Source of the DNA: Bogoriella caseilytica
GTDB lineage: Bacteria > Actinomycetota > Actinomycetes > Actinomycetales > Actinomycetaceae
DNA: 64,000 nt
Assembly: GCF_003752405.1 (NCBI RefSeq)
Contig: NZ_RKHK01000001.1
Location: forward strand, 2,542,001-2,606,000
Direction of reading: 5' to 3'
Shown here: positions 1-8,624 of the stretch, in pieces
Layout: the number at the start of each line of letters is the position of its first letter
Position numbering within the stretch: position 1 is the first letter of the stretch
Notes under the pieces: model-generated
Database searches by the model: none
Seen by the model: only the letters and a program-made list of their open reading frames with translations
What the model was told of the DNA's origin: nothing
Program-made: the position numbers and the translations under genes

Positions 1-729
1 GTTCCCCAGGGCCGACCGGCCTCGGAGGGCACCTACGTCACCTACGACGGCGAGGCGATGCTGGGTGTCCTGCTCCTGGAGGCCTCGCGCGCCGGCGCGG
101 TGGTCATCGGAGAGGACCTCGGCACCGTGGAGCCCGAGGTCCGCGAACAGCTCGCCGAACGTGGCGTCCTGGGTTCCGATGTGCTGTGGTTCGCCAAGTC
201 CCGGAAGGGCCGGCCTCTCCCGCCCTCGCGCTACCGCACCGGGGCACTGGCCACGGTCACCACGCATGACCTGCCGCCCTCAGCGGGTTACCTGGCGGGC
301 GAGCACGTCGATCTGCGCCGCCGGCTGGGGCTACTCACCCGCCCGGCTGAGGTGGAGCGCATGGCTTTCGAGTCCGAGCGCGCAGCCATCCTGAATGCTC
401 TCCGGAGCGAGGGCCTGATCAACGAGGACCCCACTGAGCGGGAGATCGTCGAGGCGCTGCATGGCTACGTGGCACGCACCGCCGCGGTGCTGGTGGGGAT
501 GGCCTTCACCGATGCCGTGGGGGAGCGCCGCACGCAGAACCAGCCCGGGACCTTCACGGAGTACCCCAACTGGCGCTTGCCGCTCGCCGACGGTGCCGAG
601 GAACCCGTGAGTATCGAGGAGCTCGCGCGCAGCCCTCGCCTGCACTCCCTGGTCGAACGCATCCGCACCGAGATGGATCGCGCCGATCTCGCACGCCACG
701 CGCGTGCCGAGGCCGGACCCCGGGAATGA
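1..729 (+). CDS. malQ: 4-alpha-glucanotransferase (amylomaltase), 3' part
   Basis: This is the C-terminal part of MalQ, which transfers alpha-1,4-glucan segments between maltodextrins in the cytoplasm. The reading frame is open from base 1, so the start lies outside the window. The visible 242 residues include GAVVIGEDLGTVEPEVRE, the conserved catalytic-site segment of GH77, followed by the TTHDLP segment and the QNQPGT..YPNWRLPL block typical of the C-terminus. Its stop codon overlaps the ATG of the downstream PTS EIIA gene, which suggests translational coupling. No truncation is visible on this side. Confidence in family is high; nothing can be said about the N-terminal half. Confidence 0.93.
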   Translation, partial: VPQGRPASEGTYVTYDGEAMLGVLLLEASRAGAVVIGEDLGTVEPEVREQLAERGVLGSDVLWFAKSRKGRPLPPSRYRTGALATVTTHDLPPSAGYLAGEHVDLRRRLGLLTRPAEVERMAFESERAAILNALRSEGLINEDPTEREIVEALHGYVARTAAVLVGMAFTDAVGERRTQNQPGTFTEYPNWRLPLADGAEEPVSIEELARSPRLHSLVERIRTEMDRADLARHARAEAGPRE

Positions 730-1232
730 GCCTGACCGTCCGGGCCCCGGTCTCGGGAACGGTACGTGAACTCAGTGAGGTGCCGGATCCGGTCTTCGCC
801 CAAGCGATGATCGGTGCCGGTCTGGCCATCGACCCCGAGGCCGACGGCAGCTTCGAGGTGGTCAGCCCGCTCCGTGGCCGAGTGCTCACCCTGCATCCCC
901 ACGCCGCGGTGATCCTCAGCGAGGCAGAGGAACAGCACCGCGACGCCGAGGACCGGACCACGGGGCCCGCGCGCCGCCGCGGCGTGCTGATCCACGTGGG
1001 CATCGACACCGTCAGACTCAAGGGCATCGGCTTTACCCTCCATGTACGCGCCGGGGAACACGTCGAGCTGGGGCAGCCGCTGGTCACGGTCGATCCCGCT
1101 GCCGCTCGTGAGGCCGGGTACAGCCTTCTCGTGCCGGTGGTCGCCATGGAGGCACCCACCGCCGCGCTGGGGCAGCACGCCCCACCCGATCACCCCATCG
1201 CGGTAGGTGACCAGCTCTACACCTGGCTCTGA
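726..1232 (+). CDS. PTS glucose-type EIIA phosphocarrier
   Basis: A 168-residue single-domain EIIA of the glucose/sucrose type. It would accept phosphate from HPr and pass it to an EIIB domain, or act as a regulator of other uptake systems. The active-site histidine sits in [13 protein letters not shown] (His90), and a second conserved His lies in the LHPHAAV segment. Small acidic insertions follow the first beta-strands. The ATG overlaps the malQ TGA (ATGA). No EIIB, EIIC, HPr or EI gene is seen in the window, so the partner must be encoded elsewhere. The coupling to malQ suggests a role in glucan use or its regulation, which is inference. Confidence 0.9.
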   Translation: MSLTVRAPVSGTVRELSEVPDPVFAQAMIGAGLAIDPEADGSFEVVSPLRGRVLTLHPHAAVILSEAEEQHRDAEDRTTGPARRRGVLIHVGIDTVRLKGIGFTLHVRAGEHVELGQPLVTVDPAAAREAGYSLLVPVVAMEAPTAALGQHAPPDHPIAVGDQLYTWL

Positions 1233-1256
1233 GGGACCGCATCCGCCGTGCCCACG

Positions 1257-1262
1257 TAGGCT
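1257..1262 (+). promoter_or_regulatory. -10 element of leaderless rlmN promoter
   Basis: TAGGCT lies 7 nt before the ATG at 1270 and matches the TANNNT consensus. No other start-proximal ribosome binding site is convincing, so transcription probably begins at or next to the start codon. Confidence 0.6.
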
Positions 1263-1269
1263 GGCAGGT

Positions 1270-2550
1270 ATGCCTGCCGATCCCGCCGCCCCCACCGGCT
1301 CTCCAGCACCAGGGGAGGGCCGGCCCCAGGTGCGTCCTGCCGCTGAGGGATGGCGTCAGCGCACCGACTCCGAGGGGCGCCCCCTCCTGCAGTTCGCTCA
1401 GGGGCCACGGGTCAGCCAGCCACCCACGCACCTGGCCGACCTCAGCCTGGACGAACGCATCGCCAAGGCCAAGGAGCTGGGCTTACCGGGCTTCCGAGCC
1501 AAGCAGCTCTCGGTGCACTACTTCTCTCGCTACACCACCGACCCGGCGCAGATGACCGACCTGCCGGCCGGGGAGCGCGACCAGCTCGCTGCTGAGTTCT
1601 TGCCGCCACTGCTCACCGAGGTGCGCCGGCTCACCACCGATGACGGTGCCACGGTGAAGTTCCTGTGGCGGCTCTTCGACGGCGCCCTGGTCGAGTCGGT
1701 GCTCATGCGCTACCGCAATCGCATCACCCTGTGCGTGTCCTCGCAGGCGGGGTGCGGGATGAACTGCCCCTTCTGCGCGACCGGTCAGAACGGCCTGACC
1801 CGCAATATGTCCTCCGCCGAGATCGTCGATCAGATCGTCCGCGCCAACCGATTGATCGCCGAAGGTGGCCTGGACGGCGGGGCGCGCGGCGCAGAGGAGA
1901 CCCTCCCCCTCGGCGCCGAGGCCGACGACGAGGCGCCCGACAGTGGCGGCCCTGTGCGCGTCTCGAACATCGTCTTCATGGGGATGGGGGAGCCGCTGGC
2001 CAACTACAAGCGGGTGATGAATGCTGTGCGTCGCATGGTGGGGCCATCTCCCGAGGGGCTGGGCATGAGCGCTCGCGGCATCACCATCTCGACCGTCGGC
2101 CTGGTGCCGGCGATCCGCAAGCTCGCCGAGGAGAACCTGCCGATCACCTTTGCGCTGTCGCTCCATGCTCCCGACGACGAACTGCGCGATGAGCTGATCC
2201 CGGTCAACTCCCGGTGGAAGGCCGACGAGGCCATCGACGCGGCGCACGACTACTTCCGCAAGACCGGCCGCCGCGTGTCCATCGAGTACGCCCTGATCAA
2301 GGACATGAACGACCACCCCTGGCGGGCGGACCTGCTCGCCAAGAAGCTGCTGGCCCGCGGCCGCGGCTGGGTGCACGTCAACCCGATCCCGCTGAACCCC
2401 ACCCCCGGCTCGATCTGGACCAGCTCCGAACCGCAGGTGATGGCCGAGTTCGTGCGCCGCCTGAACACCGCCGGCATCCCCACCACACTGCGAGACACCC
2501 GTGGCAAGGAGATCGACGGCGCCTGCGGCCAGCTCGCAGCCGCAGAGTAG
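1270..2550 (+). CDS. rlmN: 23S rRNA (adenine-2503-C2)/tRNA methyltransferase RlmN
   Basis: A radical-SAM enzyme of 426 residues that methylates C2 of A2503 in 23S rRNA and of A37 in some tRNAs. The radical-SAM cluster motif is C162-X3-C166-X2-C169 within [15 protein letters not shown]. The [12 protein letters not shown] segment and the C-terminal [18 protein letters not shown], which carries the conserved cysteine that forms the methylene intermediate, are intact. An acidic insertion of about 30 residues precedes the VFMGMGEP strand; such loops occur in actinobacterial members. An upstream in-frame start at 1207 would overlap the EIIA gene, so ATG 1270 was chosen because it follows a TAGGCT -10 element by 7 nt. 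Confidence 0.95.
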   Translation: MPADPAAPTGSPAPGEGRPQVRPAAEGWRQRTDSEGRPLLQFAQGPRVSQPPTHLADLSLDERIAKAKELGLPGFRAKQLSVHYFSRYTTDPAQMTDLPAGERDQLAAEFLPPLLTEVRRLTTDDGATVKFLWRLFDGALVESVLMRYRNRITLCVSSQAGCGMNCPFCATGQNGLTRNMSSAEIVDQIVRANRLIAEGGLDGGARGAEETLPLGAEADDEAPDSGGPVRVSNIVFMGMGEPLANYKRVMNAVRRMVGPSPEGLGMSARGITISTVGLVPAIRKLAEENLPITFALSLHAPDDELRDELIPVNSRWKADEAIDAAHDYFRKTGRRVSIEYALIKDMNDHPWRADLLAKKLLARGRGWVHVNPIPLNPTPGSIWTSSEPQVMAEFVRRLNTAGIPTTLRDTRGKEIDGACGQLAAAE

Positions 2551-2618
2551 CGGGCCATCGGAGGCCTGCACCCTCGGGTGCGGCGAGGCCTCTCAGTCGC
2601 GCCGCACCCGGGCAGTGC

Positions 2619-5216
2619 TCATCGGGCGGCGCGGTCCGCCCCCTGGGCACGCACCGCACGTTCGGCGCCGTCCAGCGCCTCGATGACCAGCCGGCGCAGC
2701 GCCGCAGGTGCGTCGGGGTGAGCCTCGAGCCACTGGTGGCTCATGGCCACGATGTCCACCGTCTCGGTGCGGCCGGCCAGGCCGATCGGGTAGAGGCCAC
2801 TGACCACCTGCTGGGCCATCTGGTTGGTCTTCTCCTTCCAGACACGCTCCAGGGCGGCGAAGTAACGCTCGGCGTAGGGCTCCAGAAGCCGGTGATCGTG
2901 TACGTGGGTGAAACCGGCGATCACGTTCCGCTGTACGGCGTTCGGCAGATCGTCGCCGTCGACCACATCGGCCCACGCCTGGGCCTTGCGGTCGGCCTCG
3001 GGTACCAGAGCTCGCGCCTTTCCGGCCTGCTGCTGCCCAGCAGCGGTGGAGTCGCGCTTGAGCTCGGCGTCGAGCACCGCCTCATCGGCGCGGCCACCGG
3101 CTGCCAGACCGTGCACCAGTGCCCAGCGCAGATCGGTGTCGATCTCCAGGCCCACCAGTCCCGCCGTCGTGGCCGCAGCCTCCGCGTCCTCACCCAGGAG
3201 CGCTTCGAGCACCGCGAAGTGTCCCTCGTCCACTGCGTGGTCGGTGAAGGAACGTATCAGCTGCAGCTGCGAGTCCGATCCGGGCTCAGCCGAGCGTGCC
3301 AGGTCCAGCAGGCGGCTGGCCACCATCGAGGAAGCCTCGTCCCGCACCTCGGGGGCCACGTAGGAGCCGAGTGTGGTGGCGATCTGGCGCAGCAGCACCA
3401 GCACCACGGTTGAGTCGGTCTCGGTGGCCACGGCGCGCAACGCCAGATCCAGGAAGCGGCGGGCCGGCCATTCGCCGTCGCGGGTCATGTCCCATGCGGC
3501 GGTGAGCACCAGTGCGCGGGGGAGGGAATCGGCGAAGCCGTCGAGGTGGCTGGTGGCCGCTTCCAGGGAGTCGCTGTCCAAGCGGATCTTCGCGTAGGCG
3601 AGGTCGTCGTCGTTGAGCAAGATCAGATCGGGGCGCTGCCGGCCGGCGAGCTCGGGCACCTCGGTGCGCTCACCGGTGACGTCGATCTCCACCCGCGTGG
3701 TGCGCTGCAGGACGGCGTCGCCGTCACGTACGACGTCATAGCCACCCACGGCCAGGCGGTGCGGGCGCAGTGTGGGGTGTTCCTCCGGCGCCTCCTGCAG
3801 GATGCTGAAGGAGGTGATGACGCCGTCATCGTCGGTCTCGATCTCCGGGCGCAGGAGGGTCACGCCGGCCTGTTCGAGCCAGAGCTTGGACCACGCCGAC
3901 AGGTCTCGCCCGGAGGTGGCCTCAAGCTCGACGAGCAGATCCGGCAGCTCGGTGTTGCCCCAGGCGTGCTTGGCGAAATAACGCTGCACGCCGGTGAGGA
4001 ACTCCTCCTGGCCCACCCAGGCCACGAGCTGCTTGAGCACCGAGGCGCCCTTGGCGTAGGTGATGCCGTCGAAGTTCACTTCGACATCCTCGAGATCGTT
4101 GATCTCGGCGACCACGGGGTGGGTGGAGGGGAGCTGGTCCTGGCGGTAGGCCCAGTTCTTCTCCAGTGAAGTGAAGGTGGTCCAGGCCTGGGTCCATTGG
4201 GTGGCCTCGGCGGTGGCAAGCGTGGAGGCGTACTCGGCGAATGACTCGTTCAGCCACAGGTCGTTCCACCAGCGCATGGTGACGAGGTCGCCGAACCACA
4301 TGTGGGCGAGCTCGTGCAGGATCGTCACCGCACGCCGCTCGACCATCGCCTCGGGCACCTTGGAGCGGAAGACGTAGTTCTCCAGGAACGTGACCGCCCC
4401 GGCGTTCTCCATGGCGCCGGCGTTGAACTCCGGCACGAAGAGCTGGTCGTACTTGGTGAAGGGGTAGGGCTGGTCGAAGGCCTCCTCGTAGAAGCGGAAG
4501 CCAGCCCGCGTGATGTCCAGGATGTTCTCGGCGTCGAGGTGCTCGGCCAGCGAGGACCGGCAGTACACCCCCAGGGGGATCGTGCGACCATCCCGGGACG
4601 TCAGTTCGCTGCGCACCTCGTGGTACGGGCCGGCGATCACGGCCGTGATGTAGGTGGACATCACCTCGGTGGGAGCGAAAGTCCACGTCCGCGTGGCCGG
4701 CTCCGCTCCGGCGGGCTCACTGACTTCGGCGGCCGGGGCATTCGAGATGACGCTCCAGTGCGCGGGCGCCGTCACGGTGAAGGAGAAGCTGGCCTTGAGG
4801 TCGGGCTGGTCGAAGCAGGCGAACACCCGCTTGGCGTCGGCCACCTCGAACTGGGAGTACAGGTAGGTCTCGCCGTCGACCGGGTCGGTGAAGCGGTGCA
4901 GGCCCTCGCCGGTGTTCATGTAGCGGCAGGTGGCCTCGACCACCAGTTCATTCTCCGCAGCCAGTCCCTCCAGGGCGATCCGCGAATCCGCGAAGGCCGC
5001 GACGGGCACGGCCGCGCCGTTGAGCCCGATGCGCTGAACTGAGTCGGCGATCAGGTCAACAAAGGTGGCCGGGCCGGTGGCGGCGAAGCGGATCGTGGTG
5101 GTGGAGGAGAAGCTCTCCTCCCCGCTGGTCAGGTCGAGATGCACCTCGTAGGCGGAGGTGGTGATGGTGGCGGCGCGCTCGGCCGCCTCGGTGCGGGTGA
5201 GGTTCTCTCCAGGCAT
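2619..5216 (-). CDS. pepN: Aminopeptidase N (M1 zinc metallopeptidase)
   Basis: An 865-residue M1 aminopeptidase that removes N-terminal residues from peptides, probably in the cytoplasm since no signal peptide is present. The GAMEN exopeptidase motif and the zinc site HELAHMWFGDLVTMRWWND..NESF are intact (ligands His301, His305 and Glu324). The length is normal for actinobacterial PepN, including the ERAP1-like C-terminal helical domain. The ATG lies 6 nt downstream of a TACGCT -10 element, which suggests a leaderless mRNA. It converges with rlmN across a 68 bp gap. Confidence 0.95.
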   Translation of the reverse strand: MPGENLTRTEAAERAATITTSAYEVHLDLTSGEESFSSTTTIRFAATGPATFVDLIADSVQRIGLNGAAVPVAAFADSRIALEGLAAENELVVEATCRYMNTGEGLHRFTDPVDGETYLYSQFEVADAKRVFACFDQPDLKASFSFTVTAPAHWSVISNAPAAEVSEPAGAEPATRTWTFAPTEVMSTYITAVIAGPYHEVRSELTSRDGRTIPLGVYCRSSLAEHLDAENILDITRAGFRFYEEAFDQPYPFTKYDQLFVPEFNAGAMENAGAVTFLENYVFRSKVPEAMVERRAVTILHELAHMWFGDLVTMRWWNDLWLNESFAEYASTLATAEATQWTQAWTTFTSLEKNWAYRQDQLPSTHPVVAEINDLEDVEVNFDGITYAKGASVLKQLVAWVGQEEFLTGVQRYFAKHAWGNTELPDLLVELEATSGRDLSAWSKLWLEQAGVTLLRPEIETDDDGVITSFSILQEAPEEHPTLRPHRLAVGGYDVVRDGDAVLQRTTRVEIDVTGERTEVPELAGRQRPDLILLNDDDLAYAKIRLDSDSLEAATSHLDGFADSLPRALVLTAAWDMTRDGEWPARRFLDLALRAVATETDSTVVLVLLRQIATTLGSYVAPEVRDEASSMVASRLLDLARSAEPGSDSQLQLIRSFTDHAVDEGHFAVLEALLGEDAEAAATTAGLVGLEIDTDLRWALVHGLAAGGRADEAVLDAELKRDSTAAGQQQAGKARALVPEADRKAQAWADVVDGDDLPNAVQRNVIAGFTHVHDHRLLEPYAERYFAALERVWKEKTNQMAQQVVSGLYPIGLAGRTETVDIVAMSHQWLEAHPDAPAALRRLVIEALDGAERAVRAQGADRAAR

Positions 5217-5222
5217 GGGACG

Positions 5223-5228
5223 AGCGTA
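5223..5228 (-). promoter_or_regulatory. -10 element of leaderless pepN promoter
   Basis: On the minus strand TACGCT is followed by 6 nt and then the pepN ATG. It matches the TANNNT consensus at leaderless spacing. Confidence 0.5.
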
Positions 5229-5241
5229 GTTGGTGCTCGAA

Positions 5242-5284
5242 ACCCCGCGGTCCCCGCCGCACGAGGCGACGGGGACTGCGGGGT
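5242..5284 (-). terminator. Hairpin terminator after the small lipoprotein gene
   Basis: Arms 5242-5256 and 5270-5284 pair over 15 bp with one mismatch around a 13-nt loop. The hairpin begins 24 nt beyond the stop codon of the minus-strand lipoprotein gene. Its core, GCAGTCCCCG in inverted orientation, recurs in the hairpin at 18656-18704. Confidence 0.7.
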
Positions 5285-5307
5285 ATCCAGGGGAGGGAGG
5301 CGGACGG

Positions 5308-5766
5308 TCAGTCCTCGACCGTGATCTCGCCGTCCTGGTCGATCCAGTAGGTCGTTCCGTCCTCGGCGGCCTCGGCCTCGATCTCGAAGTTGCCGTCGTT
5401 GAGCTCGAGCTGCTGGGTCATGTAGGAGGTCTCCTCCGAGCGTTCGACCGGAAGTACCCACATGCCGTAGTTCTGCTCGGGGGCGCTCACGTCGTCTGCG
5501 AGGAAGAACTGGGTCTGGTCGTCGCCGAACTCCTCCAGCCCGTCCAGCACCGACTGGCGTGCGCCCTCGAGGTCCGCTACCACCTGCGGGTGGGCGTACT
5601 CGTCGGCGGACTCCTCGGCGGCCGGGTCGTCCCCCTCGTCAGACTCGCCACCCTCATCGCCGTTGCCGCATGCCGCGACGAAAGCCAGGGCGAGGGCGGC
5701 CGCGCCAGCCATCAGGACCTTGGGCCGTCCGGTGGACCGGTTCCGGCGGATGGTGGTGGTGCTCAT
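5308..5766 (-). CDS. Small acidic lipoprotein, function unknown
   Basis: A 152-residue predicted lipoprotein. A basic N-terminus and hydrophobic stretch lead to the lipobox FVAAC, followed by a very acidic linker and a roughly 100-residue globular tail rich in Asp and Glu. I do not recognise the tail. ATG 5766 was chosen over upstream starts because AAGGAG lies 5-10 nt before it and the signal peptide begins there. It follows the GH3 lipoprotein gene in the same direction after 81 bp, and the two leaders share ACACAAGGAGAGA. It may bind or assist the GH3 enzyme at the membrane, which is inference from position only. Confidence 0.75.
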   Translation of the reverse strand: MSTTTIRRNRSTGRPKVLMAGAAALALAFVAACGNGDEGGESDEGDDPAAEESADEYAHPQVVADLEGARQSVLDGLEEFGDDQTQFFLADDVSAPEQNYGMWVLPVERSEETSYMTQQLELNDGNFEIEAEAAEDGTTYWIDQDGEITVED

Positions 5767-5799
5767 GTTTCTCTCCTTGTGTGGTGATGCGGGGGTCAT

Positions 5800-5840
5800 G
5801 GCTCGTGCCGGCCGCGCATGATGTGCGGCCGGCACGAGCC
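5800..5840 (-). terminator. Strong intercistronic hairpin after the GH3 lipoprotein gene
   Basis: Arms 5800-5818 and 5822-5840 pair over 19 bp with one mismatch and a 3-nt loop. The hairpin starts 7 bp past the GH3 stop codon and ends 33 bp before the next gene's ATG. It is either a terminator or a processing and stability element, because little room remains for a separate promoter before the lipoprotein. Confidence 0.7.
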
Positions 5841-5847
5841 CGTCCGG

Positions 5848-8250
5848 TCAGTCGATCAGACCGGACCAGTTCAGGCCGAAGCCGAAGCTCCAGTCGTTGC
5901 CGGCGGAGTCCACGTAGGTCTCGTGGTCCTCGCCGACGTCCTCCAGCTGTGCCTCCACGGCGTCCATGGAAGCGGGGAAACCGATGGGCAGTCTGCCCTG
6001 CGGCTCGTGCAAGCCGAGAGCCACCTCGAGCGCGGCCTGGTCGGAGATGCCGAAGGCGGCGATCACCGCGTCCGCCTGCTCCTCGAACTCGGTGGGGACC
6101 ACCGGGTTGTTCGCCTTGACCACCACGAGGATCGGGATGTCCTGGCCGCTGGCTTCCACGGCCTCCACGGCGCGCTCGAAGGCGTCGAGGTCGGCCTCGT
6201 TCGAGATCCTCGAGGTCTCACCGAAGTATGAACGGTTCTCCTGCTCGCCGTCGACGATGTCACCGGCGATGGAGACCTCACGCACATTCGGCCCATCGGC
6301 GGTGTAGGGGCGCCACTGCAGCGAGAGGGGGTACCAGGTGTCCTCGTCCCGATCGAGCCCGGCGTAGGAGAAGTTGTTGCCGTTGTCCGGGCTGCGCATG
6401 CCCACCACGACCACGTCGACATCGCTGAGGTCCGGCGCGGTGTACCCGGTGACCTGCTCGTTCTCGTCGAGCTCGTACTCGTCTGTCACGACCGTGCCGA
6501 AGTACTCCTCGGCCACCTCGAGGTCCATCGTGGGACCTTCGGTGTACTCGGCCTCGCCGAAGCTGGGGTGACCGAAGTCGAAGGAGCGGGGGATGTAGAC
6601 AGTCTGCTCGGACCAGTCGCCGGCCTCCGTCTCAGTGATGGCGTCCTCGTTCTTCAGCAGGACCGCGGAGTCCAGCTGAGCCTCGAAGCCGGCGTCCAGC
6701 CGGTCCTGGCTGGCGACGACCTGCTCCGACTCCTCGGGGTCGAGGTAGGGGCTCTCGTACAGACCGGCGTTGAAGATCAGGTTCAGCACGCGCTCACCGG
6801 TGAGCGCCCAGCGCTCATCGGCGTCCATGTCGAGTTCGCCCGCCTCGTAGGCCTCCTGCCAGAGGTCATAGGCGGCGAGCACCGGCTCCACGTCGTTGTT
6901 GCCACCGAACATGTCGTGACCGGTGCGGATGATCTCGAAGTGGCGCTCCTCGATCGAGAGGTCCTCCGCCCCCCAGCCCGTGCCGAGGGCGGTGTCTGGG
7001 TCGGACATCGACCGGGTCACGGCCCAGTCGGTCACGACGACACCCTCGTAGCTGTTGTCCTCGCGCAGGATGTCCATCCGGCCCTGGTCGTACGCGGTGC
7101 CGACGCGCTCACCGAAGAGCGGCTCACCCTCACCGTCCACGGCGATGGAGTAGGCGGTCATGACCGCAGCGGCGTCGAGGGCCGCCAGGAAGACCGAGGC
7201 GTGCTCGTCGAAGTTGTCGCCCGGGTAGACGCCGTACTGACCCACGCTGGTGTGCGACTCACGGCCGCCTTCACCCGGGCCGTCACCGGCGTAGTGCTTG
7301 ATCATGGCGGCCACGGACTCCGAGCCCCACTCGTCCTGGCCTGCGGTGCCCTGGAAGCCCTCGACGTAGGCCTGAGCCATCTCGATGGCCAGATCCGCGT
7401 TCTCGCCGAAGGTGCCCTCGACGCGAAGCCAGCGCGGCTCGGTGGCGAGGTCGATCTGCGGGCTCAGGGCAGTGGTGATGCCCATGGCGCGGTACTCGGC
7501 CGAAGCCATCTCCGCGAAGTTGCGCATGTGCTCGACGTCGAAGGTCGAGGCGAGACCGAGGTTCGAGGGCCAGCGGGAGATGTCTCCGTCGGCGTCGTAG
7601 GCGGCGCCGTCACCCGCGGTCGATCGCGGGTCGGAGGAGAAGTTGACCGGGATGTAGGGCTCGTCATCGCTGGCGAGGGTCTCGACGTAGGCCTGCATCT
7701 CGTTGACCCAGCCGACCACGTGATCGACCTCGTTGGGTCCGGCGTTCAGCACGTTGCGCAGGCGCGACTCCTGGAGGTACTCCTGCTGGGCATCGGTCAG
7801 CCCGGCGCGCGGGTCGCGCTCGTGGCTGGAGAAGAGCATGAGGCCAGCGACCTGCTCGATGGAGAGCTGGCCTGCGAGATCCTCGGCGCGGGTGCGGGAG
7901 TCTTCGCGCCAGTCCTCCCAGACGTCGAGCTCGCCGTTGCCGTTCATGTCCTTGAAGGCATAGGTACGGCCATCGATCTCCTCCTCGAGGATCTCGACGT
8001 TGCTGTCCGCGGCGTAGCTCAGCGTTGGCCCGTCACCGGGGTTGCGCACGACAACGAAGGTGGTGGTGCCGTCATCCACTTCCTCGATCTCGTACTCATC
8101 CAACTCGGCGCCGGCTCCGGCGTCGTCTTCCGTGGCCCCGTCGTCTGGCCCGTCGGTGGGCTCCTCGGACGCGTCAGTGGTGCACGCGGCGAGAATCAAA
8201 GCGCTGGCAGCGGCAACCGCCACACTGGCCCGGATCGGTGTGACCCTCAT
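5848..8250 (-). CDS. Secreted GH3 beta-glycosidase lipoprotein
   Basis: An 800-residue glycoside hydrolase family 3 protein with a lipoprotein signal (lipobox LAAC), so it should act on the outer face of the membrane. An acidic linker is followed by a beta-rich segment and an EF-hand-like loop DMNGNGELDVWE (about residues 101-112). Next comes the GH3 (beta/alpha)8 domain with GTFGENADLA, the KHY segment and the nucleophile Asp408 in GVVVTDWAV. The C-terminal sandwich domain ends at LPIGFPASMDAVEAQLED. Substrate is probably a beta-linked glucoside or xyloside, but the motifs do not decide it. ATG 8250 has AAGGAG at proper spacing; the longer frame upstream has no signal-peptide logic. Confidence 0.9.
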   Translation of the reverse strand: MRVTPIRASVAVAAASALILAACTTDASEEPTDGPDDGATEDDAGAGAELDEYEIEEVDDGTTTFVVVRNPGDGPTLSYAADSNVEILEEEIDGRTYAFKDMNGNGELDVWEDWREDSRTRAEDLAGQLSIEQVAGLMLFSSHERDPRAGLTDAQQEYLQESRLRNVLNAGPNEVDHVVGWVNEMQAYVETLASDDEPYIPVNFSSDPRSTAGDGAAYDADGDISRWPSNLGLASTFDVEHMRNFAEMASAEYRAMGITTALSPQIDLATEPRWLRVEGTFGENADLAIEMAQAYVEGFQGTAGQDEWGSESVAAMIKHYAGDGPGEGGRESHTSVGQYGVYPGDNFDEHASVFLAALDAAAVMTAYSIAVDGEGEPLFGERVGTAYDQGRMDILREDNSYEGVVVTDWAVTRSMSDPDTALGTGWGAEDLSIEERHFEIIRTGHDMFGGNNDVEPVLAAYDLWQEAYEAGELDMDADERWALTGERVLNLIFNAGLYESPYLDPEESEQVVASQDRLDAGFEAQLDSAVLLKNEDAITETEAGDWSEQTVYIPRSFDFGHPSFGEAEYTEGPTMDLEVAEEYFGTVVTDEYELDENEQVTGYTAPDLSDVDVVVVGMRSPDNGNNFSYAGLDRDEDTWYPLSLQWRPYTADGPNVREVSIAGDIVDGEQENRSYFGETSRISNEADLDAFERAVEAVEASGQDIPILVVVKANNPVVPTEFEEQADAVIAAFGISDQAALEVALGLHEPQGRLPIGFPASMDAVEAQLEDVGEDHETYVDSAGNDWSFGFGLNWSGLID

Positions 8251-8624
8251 CGGTCTCTCCTTGTGTCGTCGTCGACTCTTGCTCGCCGGGGGTTCGGGCG
8301 TGAGGCAGCCTGTACCGGCGGTGACACCAACCAATCAAGGAGTGAGCATGACGGGCCGCAGTGGTTGCATAACTTGTCGAAACGGGGGCACATCCTGTCC
8401 GCAGAGGCAGCGTGGTGCACCGGGCAGAACAGCTTGTGCGACCGAAGCGACAGGTTGTGCACGGCGGTGCTGGCCGCCGATCGCGCCGCTGTTGTCATGG
8501 AGTCACCTAATTTCACGCATTGAGTGCGCCGCCGTCGTCGCCAGGCCAGGGACGTACGCGGGGCCTCACCCCGGCAAGACCACAGAAGTCCTCGCCGGGA
8601 CAACGACCGCGCGAGGAGATCGCA
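8251..8624. other. Divergent intergenic region between two GH3 genes
   Basis: These 374 bp separate the minus-strand GH3 lipoprotein from the plus-strand permuted GH3, so both promoters should lie here. Several related TTGTSSR words occur between 8370 and 8465 (for example AACTTGTCGAAAC, AGCTTGTGCGACC, AGGTTGTGCAC), possibly operator half-sites. I cannot place the promoters with confidence, and no ORF here looks coding. Confidence 0.35.

Noticed and set aside
2214-3413. A 399-codon open frame on the plus strand
   Set aside because: It begins inside rlmN in another frame and continues antisense to pepN; composition is typical of shadow frames.
6568-8523. A 651-codon open frame on the plus strand
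   Set aside because: It is antisense to the GH3 lipoprotein gene, which has clear catalytic motifs and a lipobox.
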